Origin: Hydrotalea sandarakina
GTDB lineage: Bacteria > Bacteroidota > Bacteroidia > Chitinophagales > Chitinophagaceae
DNA: 64,000 bases
Assembly (NCBI RefSeq): GCF_003254115.1
Contig: NZ_QKZV01000001.1
Span: 279,585-343,584, forward strand
Direction: 5' to 3'
In this document: positions 8,276 to 18,338 of the stretch, one piece after another
Layout: every line of letters starts with the position of its first letter
Position numbering within the stretch: position 1 is the first letter of the stretch
Notes under the pieces: model-generated
Seen by the model: only the letters and a program-made list of their open reading frames with translations
Database searches by the model: none
What the model was told of the DNA's origin: nothing
Translations under genes and position numbers: made by a program

Positions 8276-11200
8276 ATGAATTTTAAGAAAACCAATAATC
8301 TGGTAGGTTGGGCCGTGGCAATAATTGCCTGCACGGTATATATATTAACAACAGAAGCAAATGGCAGTTTTTGGGATTGCGGCGAGTTTGTTAGCAGTAG
8401 TTTCAAATTGCAAATTCCACACCCGCCCGGTGCACCTTTATTTGTAATGCTGGGTCGTTTATTTATTATTTTGTTTGGAAACAATCCTTTAACAGCCGCA
8501 AAAGCTGTTAATGTTATGAGTGCTTTAGCCAGTGGTTTCACCATTTTATTCTTATTCTGGACTATTACCCATTTTGCTCGCAGAATTGCAAAAGTGGGCG
8601 TGAATGATACCATCACACCAACTCAGGCATGGACCATTATGGGAGCCGGTGTGGTAGGTGCATTAGCCTATACTTTCACTGATTCCTTCTGGTATAGCGC
8701 AGTTGAGGGTGAGGTATATGCTATGAGTTCTTTTTTCAGTGCCATTGTATTTTGGGCAATTTTAAAATGGGACAATGTAGCTGATGAACCCGGGGCAGAC
8801 CGCTGGTTGGTATTAATTTTCTTCTTAATTGGTTTGTCAATCGGCATTCACCTTCTGTGTTTATTGAATATACCCGCAGTAGTAATGGTTTATTATTTCC
8901 GCAGAAGAGAACAATTTAATTATAAGGCAATTCGCACCTGGTTTTTACGTATTGTAATTATTGGCGGTATCTTGGCTTTCATTGGTGCTTTAGCAGGTGC
9001 ATCTTCCGAAGCAACTGACAATATTCCTATGGATAATACGGTTCCTGCTTTGATGATAGTGGGCACATTAATAGTAATCGGTATTTTATATTTAATTGAA
9101 AAAGTTTACAAAGACCGGAAAGATTACTATGGCGGCATATATATATTTTTCGTTATTGGTTGTGTGCTTACCGGCATTGTACAAATTGTGGTAATTCAAT
9201 ACTCTATTAAATATGCCGGTGTTTTTGACAGAATTTTTGTAAACAACTTAGGCTTGCCTTTCTTCAGCGGCTTTACATTCTTTTTCATTGTTTTAGCTGT
9301 ATTAATTTGGATTGGCTTACGTTATGCTAACAAGAAAAAATGGCCCTATTTACGTTTAGCCTTGTGGTGCTTCACTTTTGTATTGGTTGGCTATAGCACT
9401 TATTTAACTACCATGATCCGCAGTAATGCCAATCCTTCTATCGACATGTATAATGTAGATAATCCAATGAGTTTGGTTGGCTACTTAGGACGTGATCAAT
9501 ACGGTGATTTCCCTTTATTGTATGGTCAAAAATTTACGGCTAATCCTGTGGACTATAAAGAAGGAGCAGAAAGATATCAAAAAGGAAAAGATAAATATAT
9601 TTCAATAGGACGTGAAGGCCATTATGTTTACATGCCTGAAGATAAAATGGTGTTCCCCCGTGTATGGGATGCCAGCAATGATCAATACCATGCTGATTAT
9701 TATGCATCTTTCTTGGGCATTCAAAAATATCGTGATAAAAACGGCCAGGTACAATATGATAGAACACCCAATCAATTCGATAATTTTCGATTTTTAATCC
9801 AATATCAATTTTATTTCATGTATTTCCGATACTTTGCCTGGAACTTTATTGGAAAGCAAGATGACGTTCAAGGAGTGTTTATAGGCAATGTTCGCGATGG
9901 TAACTGGATTACAGGCATTAATTTTATTGATAGTTTGTTATATGGTAATCAAAGTTTATTGCCCGACAGTATCAAAAACAGTAAGGGACATAACACTTTA
10001 TTTGCATTGCCATTTATACTGGGACTAATTGGTGTATTTTATCATTTTAAAAGAAGGGGTGATGATGCACTTGCCAACTTCTTGTTATTCTTCTTTACCG
10101 GTATTGCCATTATTATTTATTTGAATCAGGCGGGCAATCAACCACGTGAACGTGATTATGCTTATGTAGGTAGTTTTTATGCCTTTGCAGTATGGATTGG
10201 GTTAGGTGTAATGAAAGTTATTGAATGGTTCAGTAAAAAGTTACCCCAAACCAGTGCAGCAATTTTAGCAACACTGTTATGTTTAGTAGCAGTTCCTGCG
10301 GTAATGGCTCAACAGGAATGGGATGATCATGATAGAAGTCGTAAAACACTTGCACGCGATTTGGCAAAAGATTATTTAGAAAGTTGTGCTCCTAACGCCA
10401 TACTATTTACGTTTGGTGATAATGATACATATCCGCTTTGGTATGCGCAGGAAGTTGAAGGTATTCGTCCGGATATCCGTGTAATTAACTATAGTTTGTT
10501 AGGTATTGATTGGTACATTAATGAGTTACGTTACAAAGTAAACCAAAGCGATCCTATTGATGTAATTTACAGTGCAGCTCAAATAGAAGGCCGCAAACGT
10601 GATTACATTGTTTATCAACCCAAACCCAATATTCCGGAAGATCGTTACTATGATTTATACGATTTAATGAAGAATTATGCCGGTAGCGATGATCCTGATA
10701 AAATGGTTGACCGCGGTGGCGGTGATGTTATTAATACCTTCCCGGTTCGTAAAGTATCGGTTCCTGTTGATACTGCTTTGGTTCGTAGAAATGGTACCGT
10801 TAATCCAACTGATACCATTGTTCCGGAACTTCGTTTTGAAATTCCTCGCGGTACATTAATGAAGAACGACATTGCCATGTTAAACATTATTGCTGCAAAT
10901 AAATGGAAACGCCCAATTTACTTTACCGGCTATTTTAGCGACTTGGGCTTTCAGAAATATTTGCGTAAAGATGGTTTAACTTATAGATTAGTGCCTGTAG
11001 AAAATCAATATATTAATACCGACACCATGGTGAATAATTTGCTACATAAGTTTTCATTTGGAAATGCCGATGTTAAAAATGTATATTTTGATGAGGAAAA
11101 TCGAAGACACTTATTAAGCATTCGTCAGGCGTATGCAGAATTGGCTAGCGATTTAGCAGATAAAGGAAGAAAAGCGGAAGCCCGTGAAGTATTGGAAAAA

Positions 11201-11560
11201 GCAGATAAAGGAATGTTACAGGAAAACTTCCCTTATGGAATGGTAAGTCGAGCCAATTATCATGATAGAGTATCATTACAATTCTTAGATGCATGTTATA
11301 GAGCGGGTGATACAACCTTAGCGGCCAAAGTAAGTGCTTCCGTTAAAAAAGATTTGGAACAACAAATTCGCTTTTATAATGGTCTTTCCGGCACTAATGC
11401 TGAAAATATGGCTGATGATAAACAAACAGCTGAAAGTTATTTAAAAGCATTAGAACAACTTAAAGAAATGTACTATCCAAAAGTACCGGTAATTGAAAAT
11501 GGAAAAATTCCCGGTATGGATTCCGGAAAAAGTATTCAACTTAAATCAAAAGCCAAGTAA
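8276..11560 (+). CDS. DUF2723 protein, GT-C-fold membrane glycosyltransferase (TMEM260-like)
   Basis: 1094-aa multi-spanning membrane protein. The N-terminal half is the DUF2723 domain: a first helix, then SFWDCGEFVSSSFKLQIPHP (about 32-51), then alternating hydrophobic helices to about residue 700. The C-terminal third is soluble, presumably periplasmic, with a repeated-helix (TPR-like) end around 960-1060. DUF2723 belongs to the GT-C glycosyltransferases; the vertebrate member TMEM260 is a protein O-mannosyltransferase. The acidic DCGE motif after helix 1 is where GT-C enzymes keep their catalytic carboxylate. A role in protein or lipid glycosylation in the envelope is inferred. It is a monocistronic unit closed by a strong terminator. 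Confidence 0.85.
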   Translation: MNFKKTNNLVGWAVAIIACTVYILTTEANGSFWDCGEFVSSSFKLQIPHPPGAPLFVMLGRLFIILFGNNPLTAAKAVNVMSALASGFTILFLFWTITHFARRIAKVGVNDTITPTQAWTIMGAGVVGALAYTFTDSFWYSAVEGEVYAMSSFFSAIVFWAILKWDNVADEPGADRWLVLIFFLIGLSIGIHLLCLLNIPAVVMVYYFRRREQFNYKAIRTWFLRIVIIGGILAFIGALAGASSEATDNIPMDNTVPALMIVGTLIVIGILYLIEKVYKDRKDYYGGIYIFFVIGCVLTGIVQIVVIQYSIKYAGVFDRIFVNNLGLPFFSGFTFFFIVLAVLIWIGLRYANKKKWPYLRLALWCFTFVLVGYSTYLTTMIRSNANPSIDMYNVDNPMSLVGYLGRDQYGDFPLLYGQKFTANPVDYKEGAERYQKGKDKYISIGREGHYVYMPEDKMVFPRVWDASNDQYHADYYASFLGIQKYRDKNGQVQYDRTPNQFDNFRFLIQYQFYFMYFRYFAWNFIGKQDDVQGVFIGNVRDGNWITGINFIDSLLYGNQSLLPDSIKNSKGHNTLFALPFILGLIGVFYHFKRRGDDALANFLLFFFTGIAIIIYLNQAGNQPRERDYAYVGSFYAFAVWIGLGVMKVIEWFSKKLPQTSAAILATLLCLVAVPAVMAQQEWDDHDRSRKTLARDLAKDYLESCAPNAILFTFGDNDTYPLWYAQEVEGIRPDIRVINYSLLGIDWYINELRYKVNQSDPIDVIYSAAQIEGRKRDYIVYQPKPNIPEDRYYDLYDLMKNYAGSDDPDKMVDRGGGDVINTFPVRKVSVPVDTALVRRNGTVNPTDTIVPELRFEIPRGTLMKNDIAMLNIIAANKWKRPIYFTGYFSDLGFQKYLRKDGLTYRLVPVENQYINTDTMVNNLLHKFSFGNADVKNVYFDEENRRHLLSIRQAYAELASDLADKGRKAEAREVLEKADKGMLQENFPYGMVSRANYHDRVSLQFLDACYRAGDTTLAAKVSASVKKDLEQQIRFYNGLSGTNAENMADDKQTAESYLKALEQLKEMYYPKVPVIENGKIPGMDSGKSIQLKSKAK

Positions 11561-11576
11561 TTCAATTAAATACTGG

Positions 11577-11608
11577 AAAACCGGAGTAACTCTCCGGTTT
11601 TCTTTTTT
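11577..11608 (+). terminator. rho-independent terminator after the DUF2723 gene
   Basis: A 10-bp stem AAAACCGGAG/CTCCGGTTTT (11577-11586 and 11592-11601) with loop TAACT, followed by a T-rich run. Confidence 0.9.
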
Positions 11609-11708
11609 TAACCATATTGGGTTATGATTGTTATAATATTGAATGAATTGATGCAACCATCAATTTAATTAATTATTCAATAACAATTTTTTTCGTAGTT
11701 TTCGTATT

Positions 11709-12806
11709 ATGTTAGGACATCGTTTCATAAAATTTAATCCGGCCGATAATCAGCAATCTTTATTTGAACAACTGCTAAACATTTTTACCCAGTTGCTTAC
11801 TTATACAAGTGGCGATGTTGCTGAAGCTTTACAATGGATGAATGAGTTAGATAAGCAATACCAATTAACCAATCCTGAATATGGAATGGGCGATTTTATT
11901 GAAGATTTAAAAAAGAATGGATATCTGCAAGAAAATGTTGTTACCGGAAATTTTGATTTAACTGCTAAAAGTGAACAAACCATTCGTAAAAAAAGTCTTG
12001 AGGAAATTTTTGGTAAGCTTAAAAAAACAAAATCCGGCAATCATACTACCTTCAAACCGGGTCAGGGCGATGAAATAAATCCTGAAACACGTCCTTTTCA
12101 GTTTGGCGATATGTTGGAACAAATTGATTTTACCCAAAGTATTCGCAATGCCCAAATTAATCATGGTATAGAAAGTTTTTCTATGCGTGAAGATGATTTG
12201 CAAATACGCGAAACAGATTTTAAAACCCAAACATCCACCGTATTAATGATAGATATTTCACATTCTATGATTTTATATGGTGAAGATAGAATTACCCCTG
12301 CCAAGAAAGTTGCAATGGCTTTAAGTGAACTCATTACAACCAAATATCCTAAAGACACTTTAGATATTGTGGTGTTTGGAAATGATGCATGGCCCGTTGA
12401 AATAAAAGATTTGCCGTATTTGCAAGTGGGGCCTTATCACACAAACACCGTAGCTGGCTTAGAATTAGCCATGGATATTTTGCGAAGAAGAAAAAATCCG
12501 AATAAACAAATTTTCATGATTACCGATGGCAAACCAACCTGTTTAAAAATTGGGAAAAAATATTATAAAAACAGTTTTGGTATTGATAGAAAAATTTTAA
12601 ATCGTTGCATTAACCTCGCTGCACAGTGCAAAAAGCTAAAAATACCCATTACAACATTTATGATAGCATCCGACCCATATTTACAGAAATTTGTGCAAGA
12701 GTTTACTGAAATGAATCAAGGTAAAGCATTTTTTGCCAGTTTAGATAAATTGGGTGCATTTATTTTTAAAGATTTTGAAAGTGGCAAAAGCAAAACCGTT
12801 TATTAG
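11709..12806 (+). CDS. VWA domain protein (ChlD/CoxE-like partner of the downstream AAA+ ATPase)
   Basis: 365 aa, cytoplasmic. The C-terminal half is a von Willebrand factor A domain whose MIDAS metal site is visible as DISHS (Asp182-Ser186), a threonine in HTNTVAGLELA and an aspartate in MITDGKPT. The N-terminal 170 residues are helical, with a charged linker (KKTKSGNHTTFKPGQGDE). VWA proteins of this kind pair with MoxR/ChlI-type AAA+ ATPases as metal-insertion or protein-remodelling machines. The ATPase gene starts 30 bases downstream, consistent with one operon. No chlorophyll or cobalamin chelatase large subunit is nearby, so true magnesium chelation is unlikely. Confidence 0.85.
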   Translation: MLGHRFIKFNPADNQQSLFEQLLNIFTQLLTYTSGDVAEALQWMNELDKQYQLTNPEYGMGDFIEDLKKNGYLQENVVTGNFDLTAKSEQTIRKKSLEEIFGKLKKTKSGNHTTFKPGQGDEINPETRPFQFGDMLEQIDFTQSIRNAQINHGIESFSMREDDLQIRETDFKTQTSTVLMIDISHSMILYGEDRITPAKKVAMALSELITTKYPKDTLDIVVFGNDAWPVEIKDLPYLQVGPYHTNTVAGLELAMDILRRRKNPNKQIFMITDGKPTCLKIGKKYYKNSFGIDRKILNRCINLAAQCKKLKIPITTFMIASDPYLQKFVQEFTEMNQGKAFFASLDKLGAFIFKDFESGKSKTVY

Positions 12807-12836
12807 TTTATAGCAAGAAATAGAAAATTAAAAGCA

Positions 12837-14384
12837 ATGACAGATTATTCAAAAATTACAACTTTAGGAGCATTAAAAAAATCGGGTTATAAGTCCAAAT
12901 CAGTTAAAGAAGAAATTCGTGACAATTTAATTGCCAAAATTCAATCAAAAGAAAATCCCTTTAGTGGCATATATGGTTATGAAGATACAGTAATACCCGA
13001 TACTGAGCGAGCCATACTTTCCCGACACAATATCTTGTTTTTAGGATTACGCGGTCAGGCTAAAACACGCATTGCACGACAGATGGTTGAATTATTGGAT
13101 GAGTATATACCTGTAGTTGCAGGAAGTGAAATTAACGATAATCCATTTCATCCTATTAGTAAATATGCAAAAGATCAATTAGCTGAATATGGCGATGAAA
13201 TGCCGATAACTTGGCTGCATCGCTCTGAACGTTATGGAGAAAAGTTAGCTACTCCCGATGTAAGTGTTGCTGATTTAATTGGTGATATTGACCCCATTAA
13301 AGCTGCCAATCTTCGCCTAAATTTTGCCGATGAAAGAGTAATACATTATGGCATTATTCCCCGAAGTAACCGTGGCATATTTGTAATTAATGAAATACCC
13401 GATTTACAAGCTCGGATACAAGTTTCATTATTCAATATTTTGGAAGAAGGGGATATTCAAATAAGAGGCTTTAAACTAAGAATGCCGTTGGATATATTAT
13501 TTGTTTTCACGGCCAACCCTGAAGATTATACCAATCGGGGTAGTATTGTTACGCCATTAAAAGATAGAATTCAAAGCCAAATATTAACGCATTATCCAAA
13601 AAATATAGAAACGGCATTAACCATAACAGAGCAAGAGGCAACTATACTTCCGCAACAAGCAGAAAAAGTAAATGTAAGCGATTTGATTAAAAGATTAATT
13701 GAACAAATTGCTTTTGAAGCACGTAACAATGAATATGTTGATAAAAAAAGCGGTGTAAGTGCCCGATTAACCATTGCTGCATTTGAAAATGCCATTAGCA
13801 GTGCAGAACGAAGAGCTATTATTTTTAAAGAAAAACAAACACAGGTTTGGATAAGCGATTTAATGGGTACCATTCCTGCCATAACCGGAAAAATTGAATT
13901 AGTGTATGAAGGTGAGCAGGAAGGACCATATCAAGTAGCATTACACTTAATCGATCGTGCTATTAGAGCTCAGTTTGTTCAATATTTTCCCAACCCTGAA
14001 GCATTGAAAAAGAAAAAGCCGGTAGGCAAAAAGTCAGTAGAAGAAAAGCCGGAAGATAATCCCTATAAAGCCATTATACGCTGGTTTGATGCTGGAAATC
14101 ACATTGATTTGATGACTGATATGCAAGACAGTGATAAGATTGCTGCTTTATATAAAGTGGATGGCTTGTATGCATTAGTAAAAAAATATTTTCATTATGC
14201 GAATGAAAAAGAAAATGCTTTATTAATGGAATTTGTTTTGCATGGATTAGCCGGCTATTCACTTATTAGCAAAAAAATGCTTGACGGTAAAATAGAGTTC
14301 AAAGACTTAATGGGTAGCATGATGAACCTAAATGCCATGAATTTTGATGACGATGATGAATTAAATGAGGATGACTTCAACTAA
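12837..14384 (+). CDS. ChlI/MoxR-like AAA+ ATPase
   Basis: 515 aa. The nucleotide-binding site is visible as Walker A GLRGQAKT (Gly70-Thr77). A Walker B-like segment is GIFVINEI, with Asn185-Glu186 in place of the more usual DE. A sensor-1-like stretch is LFVFTANPEDYTNRG, followed by TPLKDRI with an arginine finger. This fits the magnesium-chelatase-I/MoxR group of AAA+ proteins often annotated as magnesium chelatase. The C-terminal part (about 370-515) is family-specific and ends in an acidic tail DDDDELNEDDFN. Together with the VWA gene directly upstream it forms a two-gene ATPase/VWA module; the client is unknown. The next gene starts 28 bases downstream but encodes an unrelated secreted protein. 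Confidence 0.85.
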   Translation: MTDYSKITTLGALKKSGYKSKSVKEEIRDNLIAKIQSKENPFSGIYGYEDTVIPDTERAILSRHNILFLGLRGQAKTRIARQMVELLDEYIPVVAGSEINDNPFHPISKYAKDQLAEYGDEMPITWLHRSERYGEKLATPDVSVADLIGDIDPIKAANLRLNFADERVIHYGIIPRSNRGIFVINEIPDLQARIQVSLFNILEEGDIQIRGFKLRMPLDILFVFTANPEDYTNRGSIVTPLKDRIQSQILTHYPKNIETALTITEQEATILPQQAEKVNVSDLIKRLIEQIAFEARNNEYVDKKSGVSARLTIAAFENAISSAERRAIIFKEKQTQVWISDLMGTIPAITGKIELVYEGEQEGPYQVALHLIDRAIRAQFVQYFPNPEALKKKKPVGKKSVEEKPEDNPYKAIIRWFDAGNHIDLMTDMQDSDKIAALYKVDGLYALVKKYFHYANEKENALLMEFVLHGLAGYSLISKKMLDGKIEFKDLMGSMMNLNAMNFDDDDELNEDDFN

Positions 14385-14412
14385 ACATAGGCTATTACCC
14401 TTATAAGCAACC

Positions 14413-16335
14413 ATGAACAAATACCCCTTTTTTTTAATTATATTATTTTTTGCTTACAATAATATAGCTAAGGGACAGTTATGTTCGGGTAGTTTAGGCG
14501 ATCCTGTTGTTGATATTACATTTGGAAGCGGCGGTGGAATTGGTCCACCGTTACCTTATGGGGTAACGAATTATACATATGTTTCCAAAGATTGTCCTCA
14601 AGATGGTGCATATACCATTGCTTCTTCAACAGGTGGTTGTTTTAATAATACTTGGTTTGTATTACCAAAAGATCATACACCCAACAGTGTTAATGGCTAT
14701 ATGATGCTTATCAATGCATCATATGAACCCAGTGATTTTTATGTTGATACAGTAAAAGGTTTATGCGCCAGCACTACTTATGAATTTGCAGCATGGCTTT
14801 TGAATTTAAATACACCTTCGGCATGTAGTGGTCATCCAATATTGGCTAATGTTACCTTCAGTATTGAAACTACTACCGGTACTGTATTACAACAATATTC
14901 AACCGGTGATATTCCCAAAACTGCAACACCTACCTGGCGGCAATATGGTTTTTATTTTTCCACACCATTAAATACCAGCAATGTTGTAATTCGTATGCGT
15001 AACAATGCCCCCGGGGGCTGCGGCAACGACCTGGCGTTAGATGATATTACTTTTCGGCCATGTGGCCCATTGATTACCGTTTCAAATAACGGGCAAACTG
15101 CAAATACTAATATTTGTGATACAGTAAAGAATACAATAATATTAAACGGGAATATTTCTTCGGGTTTTGCCAATACACAATACCAATGGCAAACCTATGT
15201 TAATGGGGGTTGGCAAGATATTAATGGTGCCACATCTGCTAATTATAGCAGGTTAGCAACACCGGCCGGTGATTATCAATATCGTTTAGTGGTAGCGCAA
15301 GGAAACAACATATTATTACCTGCTTGTAGGGTTGCTTCTAATGCATACACTATTCATGTTGAACCAAGGCCATCCATTACAATTCAAACAAATAATGCAG
15401 GTTGTATAGGTGATAACCTGCAGGTAACTGCCACCAGTAACACTGCCAACCAGTTTGAATGGTATGGTCCTGCTTCGTTTCAGGTTACTCAACCTGGGTT
15501 TACTATTCCTAATATTACACAGCAAAATGACGGTTATTATTATGTTTATGCTACATCTGATATTGGTTGTACCAATCGTGATTCTTTATGGGTAAGTGTA
15601 AATGCAGTACCGTTAGCGAATGCCGGTTCTGCACAAACAATATGTGAGGGGAGTAGTGTGGTATTGCGTGGTAGTGGGGGAGAAAAATATCAGTGGCAAC
15701 CTGCCAATTCCTTAACATCTGACACGATACCGGAACCAACTGCAACCCCAACAGATAGTACACTTTACCATTTAACGGTAAGTAATGGTAATTGTATTAG
15801 AACTGACAGTGTAATGGTGAATGTTTTACATTTACCCAAAGCCAATGCCGGTAAAAGCTTCACAATTTTTGAAGGGGATCAGGTTCAATTAAATGGTACA
15901 ATTGGCGGTGATGATGTTCAGTTTTTTTGGCTTCCCAATTACAATATTTCGAATCCTAATGTGTTAAATCCAATTGTTTATCCAACTTTTGATACTACTT
16001 ATTATTTACACGTAGTATCTCAGCAAGGGTGTGGAGAAGCTATTAGTAAAACATTCATAAGGGTATATAAAAAAATTTCAATTCCCAATGCATTTTCCCC
16101 AAATGGCGATGGCATAAATGATTATTGGGAAATTAAAGATTTATATACCTACCCAACAGCCGAAGTAAATGTTTTTGACAGGGGTGGTCAAGTGGTATTT
16201 CATTCTGTGGGTTACAACAATCCATGGGATGGTACTATTAATGGAAGACCGGTTCCCATTGGTACTTATTACTATGTTATTAATTTAAAAAATGGAACAC
16301 CGCCTCGTACGGGTTCAGTTTTGATAATTCGCTAA
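14413..16335 (+). CDS. secreted protein with Ig-like repeats and T9SS type B (gliding-motility/CHU) C-terminal domain
   Basis: 640 aa. A signal peptide covers about residues 1-21 (FFLIILFFAYNNIAKGQ). The N-terminal region (25-215) is a cysteine-containing beta-rich domain ending ALDDITFRPCG, seen in many Bacteroidota surface proteins. Two or three Ig/PKD-like modules follow (about 220-550). The last 85 residues carry the type B sorting signal: IPNAFSPNGDGINDYWEI, VFDRGGQVVFHS, NPWDGTINGRPVPIGTYYY and a final basic strand. Such proteins are exported across the outer membrane by the type IX secretion system and fixed at the surface or released. A likely role is adhesion or matrix building; no catalytic domain is visible. 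Confidence 0.9.
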   Translation: MNKYPFFLIILFFAYNNIAKGQLCSGSLGDPVVDITFGSGGGIGPPLPYGVTNYTYVSKDCPQDGAYTIASSTGGCFNNTWFVLPKDHTPNSVNGYMMLINASYEPSDFYVDTVKGLCASTTYEFAAWLLNLNTPSACSGHPILANVTFSIETTTGTVLQQYSTGDIPKTATPTWRQYGFYFSTPLNTSNVVIRMRNNAPGGCGNDLALDDITFRPCGPLITVSNNGQTANTNICDTVKNTIILNGNISSGFANTQYQWQTYVNGGWQDINGATSANYSRLATPAGDYQYRLVVAQGNNILLPACRVASNAYTIHVEPRPSITIQTNNAGCIGDNLQVTATSNTANQFEWYGPASFQVTQPGFTIPNITQQNDGYYYVYATSDIGCTNRDSLWVSVNAVPLANAGSAQTICEGSSVVLRGSGGEKYQWQPANSLTSDTIPEPTATPTDSTLYHLTVSNGNCIRTDSVMVNVLHLPKANAGKSFTIFEGDQVQLNGTIGGDDVQFFWLPNYNISNPNVLNPIVYPTFDTTYYLHVVSQQGCGEAISKTFIRVYKKISIPNAFSPNGDGINDYWEIKDLYTYPTAEVNVFDRGGQVVFHSVGYNNPWDGTINGRPVPIGTYYYVINLKNGTPPRTGSVLIIR

Positions 16336-16351
16336 AACAAATGTGATACCG

Positions 16352-17368
16352 TTACCAAACATTAACTTCACGTTCCAATACAATTCCAAATTTTTTTTGT
16401 ACGGATTGAACAATTTTTTCTGAAAATTCATAAACTTCTTTGCCTGTAGCGCCACCGTAGTTAACTATAACCAACGGTTGAAGCGGATTACAGCCCACAT
16501 TGCCTTCACGTACACCTTTCCACCCGCATTTTTCAATTAGCCAGGCTGCCGAAATTTTAAAGTACATATCATCTAATCCAAATCCCGGGATATCGTTGTA
16601 TTGTTCGCTTAATACGTGTAATCGAAATTTTGAAATAGTAGGATTTTTAAAAAAACTTCCTGCATTGCCAATCTTTGCCGGATCGGGTAATTTACTGGTG
16701 CGAATAATGTTAACAGCTTCAGCTAATTGTTGTATAGTGGGTTTTTCAATTCCCATTTGTTGTAACTGATTTTGTAAACTTCCATAACCTATAATAGGTT
16801 TAGGTATTTTGCTAAGTTTTAAAGTAATGGAAATAACAATTGCTTTATTTTTATATGCGTTTTTAAAAACGCTATCTCTATATCCAAAAGCACACTCTTT
16901 ATTCGAAAAGTGTTTGATGGTATTTTCATGAATTAAAAATGTTTCTACATTTTCTAACACATCTTTTAACTCAACACCATAGGCCCCAATGTTTTGAATA
17001 GGTGCTGCACCAACACTTCCGGGTATTAGACTTAAATTTTCAATACCGGCATAATTATTTTGCAAACAATATTGTACCAAGTCATTCCACTTTTCCCCTG
17101 CAAAGGCTTTTACCCAAACATTTTCATTATCTTCTTTTATTACTTCAATTCCTTTCAATTGGTTAAATATAGTAAGACCTGTAACATTTCCGGTTAACAA
17201 TATATTACTTCCACCACCTAAAACATAACATGGATGAAATTGCTTACACATTTCGGATAATTCAGCAAGTTCATCTAATGATGATATTACTACAAAATTA
17301 TCTGCTTCAACTGCAATACCGAAAGTGTTATAATGTAGCAATGAAATATTATGGGTTAATGTAAGCAT
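16352..17368 (-). CDS. murB: UDP-N-acetylmuramate dehydrogenase
   Basis: 338-aa flavoenzyme that reduces UDP-GlcNAc-enolpyruvate to UDP-MurNAc in peptidoglycan synthesis. It shows the N-terminal LLHYNTFGIAVEAD, the FAD-binding motif VLGGGSNILL (about 49-58), GSVGAAPIQNIGAYGVEL, the type I motif CAFGYRDSVFK and the catalytic serine in GSFFKNPTIS, with a conserved C-terminal glutamate region. Its length and the GYRDSVFK segment place it with E. coli-type (type I) MurB. It starts 24 bases after the stop of the HAD phosphatase gene, so the two are probably cotranscribed. Confidence 0.95.
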   Translation of the reverse strand: MLTLTHNISLLHYNTFGIAVEADNFVVISSLDELAELSEMCKQFHPCYVLGGGSNILLTGNVTGLTIFNQLKGIEVIKEDNENVWVKAFAGEKWNDLVQYCLQNNYAGIENLSLIPGSVGAAPIQNIGAYGVELKDVLENVETFLIHENTIKHFSNKECAFGYRDSVFKNAYKNKAIVISITLKLSKIPKPIIGYGSLQNQLQQMGIEKPTIQQLAEAVNIIRTSKLPDPAKIGNAGSFFKNPTISKFRLHVLSEQYNDIPGFGLDDMYFKISAAWLIEKCGWKGVREGNVGCNPLQPLVIVNYGGATGKEVYEFSEKIVQSVQKKFGIVLEREVNVW

Positions 17369-17392
17369 GTAACAAGTTTAAATCAAAAAAAA

Positions 17393-18205
17393 TTAAAACC
17401 ATTGTTGTAAAAAGTGTTGAATTGCTTTAGCAACACCATCGTTATTGTTAGTGTCAGTTACATATTTAGCTACAGCTTTAACAGCATCGGGTGCATTTCC
17501 CATTGCAATTCCTGTACCGGCCATAGCTATCATTTCTATATCATTAAAATTATCTCCTATGGTAATTATCTCTTCAGGTTTAATATGATATTGTTGAATT
17601 ACTTTTTCTACCGCTTTTGCTTTTGATACATTCAATGGCATAGCTTCTAAATAAATAGGCTTTGATTTGGCCATATTCAATTGATTGGCAAATTGTGGTT
17701 GAATAGTTGATTCTACTTGTTGAATGGTTGATTCATCACCAATCATCATAATCTTATTAGGCCCTGTGTTATCTCTTTCCCATTGAAGTACTATTTCTGC
17801 TATAGGTTGTATTGTTACCGGAACATCTGTAATTTTTTGTTCATTAATACTATATTGGCTTTCCTTTTCTGCAAACCATAATTCATCTTGGTAATACAAT
17901 GTAGTTAATGGATATTGTTCAACTGCGTTGTGTAAGGCAATTACTGTTGAAGCTGGTATGTTACATTTGTATATAACCTGATTATTTTGTGCTATATAAC
18001 CGCCATTTAATCCTATTGTTGGAGCGGTTTCTAAACCAACAATTTTACTAATTCTACTTATTCCATGAACAGGTCTTGCCGATACTAATACAACCAATAT
18101 ATTTTTTTCCTTTAATTGTTGAATTGTTTTAATTGTTGCATCGCTAACGGTATGATCTGATTTTAGTAAAGTACCATCAATATCAATGAAAACAGCTTTT
18201 AACAT
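17393..18205 (-). CDS. Cof-type HAD-superfamily hydrolase
   Basis: 270 aa. HAD motif I is FIDIDGT, with the nucleophile and acid/base pair Asp8/Asp10. Motif II is in VVLVSARP, the motif III lysine is in NVSKAKAVEKV and motif IV is GDNFNDIEM. A C2-type cap of about 100 residues lies between motifs II and III, placing it in the Cof/YidA group, which dephosphorylates small phosphorylated metabolites such as sugar phosphates or flavin precursors. The physiological substrate cannot be told from sequence. It is the first gene of a likely two-gene minus-strand unit with murB. Confidence 0.88.
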   Translation of the reverse strand: MLKAVFIDIDGTLLKSDHTVSDATIKTIQQLKEKNILVVLVSARPVHGISRISKIVGLETAPTIGLNGGYIAQNNQVIYKCNIPASTVIALHNAVEQYPLTTLYYQDELWFAEKESQYSINEQKITDVPVTIQPIAEIVLQWERDNTGPNKIMMIGDESTIQQVESTIQPQFANQLNMAKSKPIYLEAMPLNVSKAKAVEKVIQQYHIKPEEIITIGDNFNDIEMIAMAGTGIAMGNAPDAVKAVAKYVTDTNNNDGVAKAIQHFLQQWF

Positions 18206-18338
18206 AGTATAAATTTTTTTGTTTAATAATTCGATTGGTAAAAGTATTGTGCCGCTGTAATTTAAACAATGCGTGTGTTTAAAGTATAGGCAACTTAATT
18301 GTTTTTTAATTTATATTCGGTTTGTCATTTTTCTGTAT

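Noticed and set aside
8242-8616. 124-aa ORF opposite the start of the DUF2723 gene
   Set aside because: Antisense shadow of a clear membrane-protein coding region.
11709-14384. Magnesium chelatase for chlorophyll or cobalamin synthesis
   Set aside because: Only ChlI/VWA-type parts are present, there is no ChlH/CobN subunit and no tetrapyrrole gene nearby.
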